In this document: one piece after another, positions 1 through 4,970 of the stretch
How the letters are laid out: the number at the start of each line of letters is the position of its first letter
Numbering within the stretch: the first letter of the stretch is position 1
Assembly (NCBI GenBank): GCA_902773455.1
Contig: CACYEW010000216.1
Span: 1-5,770 of the forward strand
Direction: 5' to 3'
Length of the DNA: 5,770 bases
Source: an uncultured Ruminococcus sp.
GTDB lineage: Bacteria > Bacillota > Clostridia > Oscillospirales > CAG-272
Made by a program: the position numbers and the translations under genes
The notes under the pieces: model-generated
Seen by the model: only the letters and a program-made list of their open reading frames with translations
Database searches by the model: none
What the model was told of the DNA's origin: nothing

Positions 1-180
1 CTGCGCTTTGCGCGGTGAAGTTCGCCTCCGGCGAGTTTAAGGAGTCGGCAAAGCCGACTTTCTTTGCGGCTTCGCCGCCCTTGGGGATTCCCACCCCTGC
101 GCTCACTTCGTTCGCAACCCCCAAACCCCCTTAACCCCTCCCAAAGTTGTTACACTTCCTTTGGGGCGCGGCAACTCAAG
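1..180. repeat. Structured, GC-rich intergenic element (hairpin run plus C-rich tract)
   Basis: No gene is supported here. Four perfect stems with three-base loops follow one another: GCGC-TTT-GCGC (3-13), TCGCC-TCC-GGCGA (22-34), AGTCGGC-AAA-GCCGACT (43-59) and GCGGC-TTC-GCCGC (66-78). A shorter GGG-ATT-CCC lies at 84-92. Their centres fall roughly every 16-23 bases. The third stem is followed by TTTCTTT and could act as a terminator for a gene left of the window. A C-rich tract follows at 118-142. Short open frames exist on both strands, for example plus 3-134 from the left edge to a TAA, but they have low complexity and no start or ribosome binding site. The look is that of a dispersed intergenic repeat, but with one copy in view that is inference. 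Confidence 0.45.
118..142 (-). other. Potential G-quadruplex (minus strand) / i-motif (plus strand)
   Basis: On the plus strand there are four C-tracts of 5, 5, 4 and 3 bases separated by AAA, TTAA and T. The minus strand therefore satisfies the usual G-quadruplex pattern of four runs of at least three G with loops of 1-7 bases. It lies downstream of the cysteine-rich gene, beyond that gene's terminator. The pattern is seen directly; folding and any role are inference. Confidence 0.5.
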
Positions 181-218
181 CGCTTTCCGATCTGATCGCC
201 GCCCTTGTTTGCAGGAAA

Positions 219-244
219 TAAAAAACGATCCGCGGATCGTTTTT
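219..244 (-). terminator. Rho-independent terminator of the ogg operon, symmetric
   Basis: Positions 221-244 form a perfect 24-bp inverted repeat: five A, a GC-rich core ACGATCCGCGGATCG, and five T. As RNA it gives a stem closed by a CGCG loop with a U-tract on either strand. On the minus strand it follows directly on the cysteine-rich gene, whose TAA stop (245-243) overlaps the repeat's first bases. The symmetry means it could also stop plus-strand transcripts arriving from the left edge. Confidence 0.85.
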
Positions 245-956
245 ATATTTCGTTGAGCTCAAGCGACGTCGTTTCACAGAAAGCGTCTGTCTCGTTCGGT
301 CGGACGCGGTGTTTTGCGCCGCAGGACAGACACCGCACGACGTAATCTTCGCCGTCGATGATCAGTTCGATATCGCCGTTGCATTCGTTATCGTAATCGC
401 CGCCGAGCAGGAGCATATTGTTGATATCTTCATGCGCTCTGTTCTCCGTGCTTTTCGTTTTACAGCCGCAGAAGATCTTTCCCTCGCACAAAAGCTCCTT
501 CACCACGGTCGATAAGACCGGCAGAGCGGTAAGATCCGGTATTTTCGGAAACGCGCCTTCTTCGTATTTGCCGTAAAAGTCTTCTCCCCCGCTCTCGTCA
601 AGCAGAGCGATTATCTCCTCTTCAACGCGGTCGAGCTGTTCTTCGACCTGTTCCTTTCTGCCGATAAAGCAGACGTCTATTCCGGTATAAGGACAAGTAA
701 GCAGAAGAAGCTCTCTGTTGAGCGCGGCTTCCTTTGAAACGATGAATTCGTGATCGTTGCCGCAGGCGAAGCACGGTACCGACAGCCTTATTTTGCCGTC
801 GGAGGTGTAGGAGATCTTCAGTTCGCTTTCGTGGCAGTGACATTTGAGTCTTATCAGATCGCCGGAGAGCGAGAAAACTCCGACCACGCTTTTGATCGCT
901 TCGCCGCAGGACGGACATCTGTAAGCTATCGTCGTATTCTTCGTCGATAAAATCAT
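243..956 (-). CDS. Cysteine-rich protein of unknown function, putative zinc-ribbon protein, coupled to ogg
   Basis: A 237-residue protein whose function I do not recognise. It has 15 cysteines, including three CX2C knuckles (CPSC 14-17, CFAC 62-65, CLSC 209-212), CHCH at 39-42, and CGC at 163-165 with C157 nearby. Pairing of knuckles suggests N-terminal zinc-ribbon-like units around 14-41 and 62-96 and a C-terminal unit around 192-227. An acidic, probably helical stretch (101-120) links them. There is no signal peptide or membrane segment, so it is probably cytoplasmic. The open frame extends upstream to 1157, but the ATG at 956-954 is preferred: it has GAAAGGA at 964-970, seven bases away, and it overlaps the ogg TGA as ATGA. 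The longer frame would run inside ogg and gives an arginine-rich, non-protein-like extension. Metal binding and a repair or redox link are inference from cysteines and context. The gene itself is well supported. Confidence 0.85.
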   Translation of the reverse strand: MILSTKNTTIAYRCPSCGEAIKSVVGVFSLSGDLIRLKCHCHESELKISYTSDGKIRLSVPCFACGNDHEFIVSKEAALNRELLLLTCPYTGIDVCFIGRKEQVEEQLDRVEEEIIALLDESGGEDFYGKYEEGAFPKIPDLTALPVLSTVVKELLCEGKIFCGCKTKSTENRAHEDINNMLLLGGDYDNECNGDIELIIDGEDYVVRCLSCGAKHRVRPNETDAFCETTSLELNEI

Positions 957-1777
957 TGTAAAGTCCTTTCGTAATAAAACAGATATTGCTGAGCTATGCC
1001 GGCGTAACGCCCGAGCGACGTTATATCGAGTCTGCCGCCGAAATATTTGTCTATCGTACGCTTTATCCACACGTCGACGGGAAACGCGCTCCATTTTCCG
1101 AGCGCGAACAGAAGCGTGCAGGAGGCTACCTTCGGTCCCACGCCTTTGATGCGGCAAAGCTCTTCAAGTCCCTGTTCGTATGTATATTCGTCGCGGATGC
1201 GGCAAAGGTCCGTATCGGAAAGACAGTGCTCCGCCGCCGATATCAGATATCCGGCTCTGAATCCCGTTTTGAGCGCCTTCAGCCCCGCCTCTCCTGCGTT
1301 CAGTATATCTTTTTCGCCGGGAAAGGCGTAATATACTTTTCCGCCGGATTCAAAGCTTTGCCCGTACGTACGGCACACCGCGGAGACGAGAGATTTGATT
1401 CTCGGGATATTGTTGTTCTGCGATATTATGAAGCTGCAAAGCGTCTCCCAGGGGTCCTGCCGCAGTATGCGTATGCCGTCGCCCGCCTCCATCGCGCGCT
1501 TTATGACGTCGCACTCGAAGTGCTTCAATATGTCTTCGTTGATCTTTCCGTAGTCTTCGTCAAGGGCGAGATATCTTTTCCATATATTTTCGTATTCGTC
1601 TTCCGCCGCTTCGATGTAAAGGTTCTTTTCGTCCTGCCCGATACGAAGCAGTCTGCCGAAAGCGACGCCTTCGAAGAAGCCGTCTCCGTTTTTTTCGAAG
1701 CGGAACGACTGTCCGCAGTCGAATATCTTGTCCAGATCGAAATGATCCGGTCTTTTTATCGTAAGAATATCGCTCAT
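953..1777 (-). CDS. ogg: 8-oxoguanine DNA glycosylase/AP lyase, OGG family
   Basis: Removes 8-oxoguanine from DNA and nicks the abasic site in base excision repair. The 274 residues cover an OGG N-terminal domain (about 5-100) and an HhH-GPD domain (about 105-270). Visible matches to human OGG1 (alignment by eye): CGQSFRF at 21-27 with G22 for Gly42, which reads the N7-H of 8-oxoG; ILRQDPWETLCSFIISQNNN at 104-123 followed by IPRI; the helix-hairpin-helix LCRIKGVGPKVASC (207-220) with catalytic K216 for Lys249 and C220 for Cys253; PVDVW with catalytic D235 for Asp268; and AQQYLF with Q263 and F267 for Gln315 and Phe319. All key residues are present, so it should be active. The first ATG after an in-frame TAA at 1807-1805 is used, with only a weak, A-rich ribosome binding region. 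It is the first gene of a two-gene operon. Confidence 0.93.
   Translation of the reverse strand: MSDILTIKRPDHFDLDKIFDCGQSFRFEKNGDGFFEGVAFGRLLRIGQDEKNLYIEAAEDEYENIWKRYLALDEDYGKINEDILKHFECDVIKRAMEAGDGIRILRQDPWETLCSFIISQNNNIPRIKSLVSAVCRTYGQSFESGGKVYYAFPGEKDILNAGEAGLKALKTGFRAGYLISAAEHCLSDTDLCRIRDEYTYEQGLEELCRIKGVGPKVASCTLLFALGKWSAFPVDVWIKRTIDKYFGGRLDITSLGRYAGIAQQYLFYYERTLQ
964..970 (-). promoter_or_regulatory. Ribosome binding site deciding the start of the cysteine-rich protein
   Basis: GAAAGGA on the minus strand lies seven bases before the ATG at 956-954, inside the last codons of ogg. It settles the start at 956 rather than the longer frame from 1157, and lets ribosomes ending ogg reinitiate on the next gene. 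Confidence 0.8.
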
Positions 1778-1782
1778 GGCAC

Positions 1783-1811
1783 TTGATTTTCTTTTCTTTT
1801 TCTGTTATTAT
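1783..1811 (+). promoter_or_regulatory. Sigma-70-type promoter of the DUF6062-like gene
   Basis: TTGATT (1783-1788), a 17-base spacer and TATTAT (1806-1811): four of six and five of six matches to consensus at ideal spacing. The start would be near 1818. The ribosome binding site AAAGGA (1829-1834) then sits eight bases before the ATG at 1843. Confidence 0.7.
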
Positions 1812-1812
1812 A
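1807..1812 (-). promoter_or_regulatory. -10 box of the ogg operon promoter
   Basis: A perfect TATAAT on the minus strand. No good -35 box is seen 16-18 bases upstream and there is no TG extension. Transcription would start near 1800, giving a leader of about 22 bases. The box overlaps the plus-strand -10 of the neighbouring gene, so the two promoters may compete for polymerase or share one open bubble. Confidence 0.5.
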
Positions 1813-1842
1813 AAGTTACAGTACACGTAAAGGACGTCGGAT

Positions 1843-2547
1843 ATGAAAGAACAGATCTATACAATACCCGTAAACACGGCTTTCGAAAAATCGGAAGCCG
1901 ATAAAGCCTGCGGATGCCCTTTCTGCACGATGAAGGAGATACTCGAGAAAAACGAGCTCGATCTCATTCTCGGCGCGTCGATGATGGAGCCGGATATCAG
2001 GATAAAGACGAACGAGCAGGGCTTCTGCAAAAAGCATATGGATACGATGATCGGTATGAAGAACCGTCTCGGTCTCGCCCTGATGCTCGAAAGCCACCTT
2101 GAAGAAACGAAGAAAAAAGTCAAAGTAAAGGGACTTATCTCCGCGATCAAGGGCAAGGGCTCCGCGTCCGACGAAAAGCTCGCCGCGCTCGAATCGTCGT
2201 GCTATATCTGCGGAAAGATCGCGTTTCACCTTGAAAAGATGTTCGAATGCGCCGTGTATTTATGGGAAAACGATGAAAATTTCCGGAAAAAGACGGCAAA
2301 TCAACCCTTTTTCTGCCTGCCGCATTACCGCAAATTCGTCGAGCTTGCCAAGCGCGATATGCCGAAAAACGTCTTCTCCGACTTTTACGACGCCGTCAAC
2401 AAAACCGAAACGGAATATCTCGACAAGCTGTACGAAGACGTTTCGTGGTTCTGCAGGAAATTCGATTACCGCTACGCTGACGAGCCGTGGGGAGATTCGA
2501 AGGACTCCATAGAACGTGCCGCCGCTTTTCTGAACGGCAGAGTCTGA
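1843..2547 (+). CDS. DUF6062-like protein, duplicated CX2C...CX2H modules
   Basis: A 234-residue protein that I recognise, from memory, as resembling the clostridial DUF6062 family, whose function is unknown. Two modules share one layout: C25-X2-C28, 33 residues, C62-X2-H65; then C120-X2-C123, 34 residues, C158-X2-H161. Both second halves read FC-x-x-H (FCKKH, FCLPH). This suggests an ancient internal duplication giving two Cys3His metal sites or redox-active pairs. C23 and C204 are extra. A basic lysine-rich stretch (90-105) separates the modules. No signal peptide or membrane helix is seen, so it is probably cytoplasmic. The start has AAAGGA at 1829-1834 and its own promoter. It is monocistronic, divergent from ogg, and its TGA directly abuts the stop of the convergent lipoprotein gene. 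Family assignment is moderately sure; metal binding is inference. Confidence 0.9.
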   Translation: MKEQIYTIPVNTAFEKSEADKACGCPFCTMKEILEKNELDLILGASMMEPDIRIKTNEQGFCKKHMDTMIGMKNRLGLALMLESHLEETKKKVKVKGLISAIKGKGSASDEKLAALESSCYICGKIAFHLEKMFECAVYLWENDENFRKKTANQPFFCLPHYRKFVELAKRDMPKNVFSDFYDAVNKTETEYLDKLYEDVSWFCRKFDYRYADEPWGDSKDSIERAAAFLNGRV

Positions 2548-3993
2548 TCACATCCCGCGGACCGGGAACCACCTTTCAAGATATTCCGAAACCTCTTTTT
2601 CGCGCGTTTTATACTCGTCAAAAGTCAGAGTTCCCGAAATTATTTCTGCAAAGGCTCCGGCGGTATTGTTGTAAAGCGTCGGAAAACCGGATCTCATTAT
2701 ATCGACGAAATCGTAGTTTTCGCGCTCGAGTATTATCTGAAGGCTGTTCACCGAGCCGTTGTCGCGAAGCACTTTGGTAAACAGATAGTAAAGATAGTCG
2801 TATTTGACGTATTTATACGACGCGGCGTTCAGCGTCTCGATGAAATCGCCCGAAAGCTCTATATCGCCCTGATTTTTCGGTATGCACAAAACGACGGCGT
2901 CGTCTTTTGCAAAAGACGTATATTCGGAGCTTTCGTCAAGCTTCGGCGAGGGAACGAGCCCCCACACGAGCTCCGAGCCCGACATTTCGACCGCGGAATT
3001 CAGCGTATCTATGAGGAAAAGCGCTTCGCCTTTAAGAAATTCGCCTTTCGCATCGGCAGAGGGCGGCGTTTCCGTCATTTTCGCCATCGTTTCGCAAAGC
3101 TCTGCAAAAGACGGGTAAAACGTTACGGGCGCAGGCGTTTTGTCCGTCGCGTTCACCGTGAAATCGAATCCGGAGCCGTACAGAAGAAATTCGTTTATAT
3201 TGACCGACGGAGAATATACCATCGGTTTTTTACCTGCCTGCACCGCTTTTTTCACGCAGTCCTCATACGCTTCGACCGTCCATTTGCCGTCCGAAACGAG
3301 TCCGTAAAGATCAAGCCCGAGCGATCTTGCAAGCTCCTTGTTGAAGAATACGGCGTAAGTCTTTTCGGGCTCGAAGCAGCCGTCTCCCGCCGCGCCGAAA
3401 ATATCGCTGCCCGCCGTCATCGCGGCGACGGAATCGGCGTTGAAATAATCCGCCCTGATATTGAATTTCGGCACGGTACGCAGGCTCTCGACAAGACCTT
3501 CGGAGACAAGATATCCGACCATGCCGCGCGGCACCGCCAGAACGTCCGCGAAATACTCGCCGTTCGATACGGCTTCGGAAAGCCGCCGTTTCAATTCGCT
3601 TTCGGTAAACGTTTCAACGTCTATATCGGCGTGAAGCTTATCCGCCACTCTCTGAAGTCTCTCAACGCGGTCGGAGGTGAGCACCGTCTCCGAGCCGTCG
3701 CCGGTAAGAAACGAGGCGTCCGTCGCCGCGACGACCAGGCGCGTGCCTGACGCGGAAACGACGGTAAGGCTCCGGAGCGCCGCTTCGGAGTCATTTTTCA
3801 GTTCTTCTGCCGACGTGGTGTCAAACTCTCCGGGATCACGCGGCGTTTCCGTGCCGGCGTCGGTCGCCGTTTCTTTTTCCGTGACCGCGGCGGTTTTCGC
3901 CGGTATGCGCGATTCGCTTGAGATAATGATCCCGCACGAGCTTAAAAGTACGGCGCAAACGAGGATCGCCGCCGTTACGACCGTTTTTTTCAT
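2548..3993 (-). CDS. Extracellular solute-binding lipoprotein (ABC transporter family 1 type)
   Basis: A 481-residue exported protein. It has a lysine-start signal peptide (KK at 2-3, hydrophobic 5-17) and a lipobox LSSC with the lipidated cysteine at 20, followed by a Thr/Ala/Glu-rich linker (about 30-62) that would hold it off the membrane. The rest resembles sugar-type ABC substrate-binding proteins: YAVFFNKELARSLGL (213-227) with a following GKWTVEAYEDC (236-246), GEFLKGEALFLID (317-329), and WGLVPSPKLDESSEYTSF (344-361), the usual 'G-x-x-P-x-P' segment before the second lobe. The substrate cannot be told from sequence. No permease or ATPase gene is nearby, so it is an orphan that may serve a distant or shared transporter or act as a sensor. 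Its ATG overlaps the mrp TGA (ATGA, 3993-3990), with only a weak AGAAAG upstream, which points to translational coupling. No terminator with a U-tract is seen past its stop. Confidence 0.88.
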   Translation of the reverse strand: MKKTVVTAAILVCAVLLSSCGIIISSESRIPAKTAAVTEKETATDAGTETPRDPGEFDTTSAEELKNDSEAALRSLTVVSASGTRLVVAATDASFLTGDGSETVLTSDRVERLQRVADKLHADIDVETFTESELKRRLSEAVSNGEYFADVLAVPRGMVGYLVSEGLVESLRTVPKFNIRADYFNADSVAAMTAGSDIFGAAGDGCFEPEKTYAVFFNKELARSLGLDLYGLVSDGKWTVEAYEDCVKKAVQAGKKPMVYSPSVNINEFLLYGSGFDFTVNATDKTPAPVTFYPSFAELCETMAKMTETPPSADAKGEFLKGEALFLIDTLNSAVEMSGSELVWGLVPSPKLDESSEYTSFAKDDAVVLCIPKNQGDIELSGDFIETLNAASYKYVKYDYLYYLFTKVLRDNGSVNSLQIILERENYDFVDIMRSGFPTLYNNTAGAFAEIISGTLTFDEYKTREKEVSEYLERWFPVRGM

Positions 3994-4808
3994 ACGCTTT
4001 CTATATAATCGGCGGCGGACGAAAGTACATCGCCCTCGTAATCTTCTATCTTTCCGTTATCGCAAAGCTCCGCAAGAGACGGGTCGATCGGTATGCGCGA
4101 GAGTATAGGCAGATCGAATTCGAGAGCAGCCGCCTCCGTCGCGCCCGAACCGAATATCTTATGCTCTTTGCCGCAGTCGGGGCATTTGAAATAACTGAAA
4201 TTCTCGACTATGCCGTAGACGGGTATGTTCATCATCGAAGCCATATTCACCGCTTTCGAAACGATCAGCGAAACGAGCTCCTGAGGGCTCGTTACGATGA
4301 CGATGCCGGTGAGCGGCAGAGACTGGAACACGGTAAGCGGCACGTCGCCTGTTCCGGGCGGCATATCGATGAACATATAATCAACGTCTCCCCAGACCAC
4401 GTCGGTCCAGAACTGTTTGACGGTGCCGGATATTATCGGCCCTCTCCAGACTACCGGAGCTTTCTCGTTTTCGAGAAGCAGGTTTACGGAGATTATTCTC
4501 GTTCCGCTTTTCGTGATGAAAGGCAATATGCCGTTTTCGTCGCCGTCGCACAGTCCGTGCAGACCGAAGGCTTTCGGTATCGAAGGTCCGGTCACGTCGG
4601 CGTCGAGTATCGCGGCAGTATAACCGCGGCGGCGCATTTCGACGGCAAGAAGCGAGGTGACGAGGGATTTGCCCACGCCTCCCTTGCCGGAAACGACGCC
4701 TATAACGTGTTTTATGTTCGAGTGCTTATTGCACGGTTCTTTTTCGATCTTTCTCGAAGAACAGTTTTCTTTGCAGCTCGAGCAATCGTGATTGCAGTTT
4801 TCAGCCAT
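3990..4808 (-). CDS. mrp: Mrp/NBP35 family P-loop ATPase, iron-sulfur cluster carrier
   Basis: A cytoplasmic ATPase of the Mrp/ApbC/NBP35 group, which binds and passes on Fe-S clusters. In 272 residues it shows a cysteine-rich N-terminus (C5-X3-C9-X2-C12-X3-C16, plus C26), the deviant Walker A GKGGVGKS (41-48) with the signature lysine K42, DADVTGPSIP (69-78), the family motif VVWRGPI (119-125), Walker B FIDMPPGTGD (146-155), and the C-terminal CPDC (209-212) that provides the bridging-cluster cysteines of the dimer. The frame is open to an ATG at 4862, but that codon lies within the promoter, before the predicted transcript start. The ATG at 4808 begins with MAENCNHDC, typical of clostridial members as I recall them. 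The ribosome binding site is weak (GAAAGAGAA, about 4817-4825). It is the first gene of an operon with the downstream lipoprotein, and divergent from prfA. Confidence 0.93.
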   Translation of the reverse strand: MAENCNHDCSSCKENCSSRKIEKEPCNKHSNIKHVIGVVSGKGGVGKSLVTSLLAVEMRRRGYTAAILDADVTGPSIPKAFGLHGLCDGDENGILPFITKSGTRIISVNLLLENEKAPVVWRGPIISGTVKQFWTDVVWGDVDYMFIDMPPGTGDVPLTVFQSLPLTGIVIVTSPQELVSLIVSKAVNMASMMNIPVYGIVENFSYFKCPDCGKEHKIFGSGATEAAALEFDLPILSRIPIDPSLAELCDNGKIEDYEGDVLSSAADYIESV

Positions 4809-4841
4809 GTCGTTTATTCTCTTTCGTATTGATTTTATACA

Positions 4842-4870
4842 ATTATATCCCAAATACCGCATTATATCAA
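4842..4870 (-). promoter_or_regulatory. Sigma-70-type promoter of the mrp operon
   Basis: On the minus strand TTGATA (4870-4865), a 17-base spacer and a perfect TATAAT (4847-4842). Transcription would start near 4835, leaving a leader of about 27 bases before the ATG at 4808. This placement rules out the in-frame ATG at 4862 as the start. Confidence 0.75.
4861..4869 (-). promoter_or_regulatory. Second, extended -10 promoter candidate for mrp
   Basis: TGATATAAT on the minus strand is a full TGnTATAAT extended -10, which can work without a -35 box; none is seen upstream. It shares bases with the TTGATA -35 of the promoter 19 bp downstream. Its start would be near 4854, still past the in-frame ATG at 4862. 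Confidence 0.4.
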
Positions 4871-4910
4871 TAAAAATTAGTGGATTTTTTATTAAAAATA
4901 TTGTCGGGAC

Positions 4911-4939
4911 TTGATTAAATCATATTTTTGTGATAAAAT
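4911..4939 (+). promoter_or_regulatory. Promoter of prfA with extended -10
   Basis: TTGATT (4911-4916), a 17-base spacer and TAAAAT (4934-4939), preceded by TG at 4931-4932 to give TGATAAAAT, an extended -10. The start would be near 4946. The ribosome binding site AAGGA (4959-4963) sits seven bases before the ATG at 4971. The 40-bp AT-rich stretch between the divergent -35 boxes could serve as an UP element for either side. Confidence 0.7.
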
Positions 4940-4970
4940 ATTGTGGCAAAACGTAAAAAAGGAAAGACAA

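Noticed and set aside
3..134. Open plus frame at the left edge ending in TAA at 132-134, possibly the tail of an upstream gene
   Set aside because: Low-complexity Pro/Ala/Thr protein with hairpins throughout and an equally open frame on the other strand; cannot be told from noncoding DNA without the sequence to the left.
957..1157. Upstream extension of the cysteine-rich protein to an ATG at 1157
   Set aside because: It lies wholly inside ogg in another frame, is arginine-rich and unlike a folded protein, while the ATG at 956 has a good ribosome binding site and the ATGA overlap.
986..1786. Plus-strand open frame of 266 codons opposite ogg
   Set aside because: It is fully antisense to a gene with every catalytic residue conserved, and its protein shows no recognisable motif; a codon-use shadow.
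2517..2539. TGCCG...CGGCA stem as a terminator for the lipoprotein gene
   Set aside because: A 13-base loop, weak stem and no U-tract on the minus strand.
2553..2567. Hairpin TCCCG...CGGGA at the convergent junction as a terminator
   Set aside because: Five-base stem without a U-tract on either strand, and it lies within the last codons of the lipoprotein gene.
4161..4832. Plus-strand open frame of 223 codons opposite mrp
   Set aside because: Antisense shadow of a clear Mrp gene; no motif and no ribosome binding site.
4809..4862. Upstream ATG of mrp at 4862, adding 18 residues
   Set aside because: It falls inside the promoter spacer, upstream of both predicted transcript starts, and the added residues are basic and not family-like.
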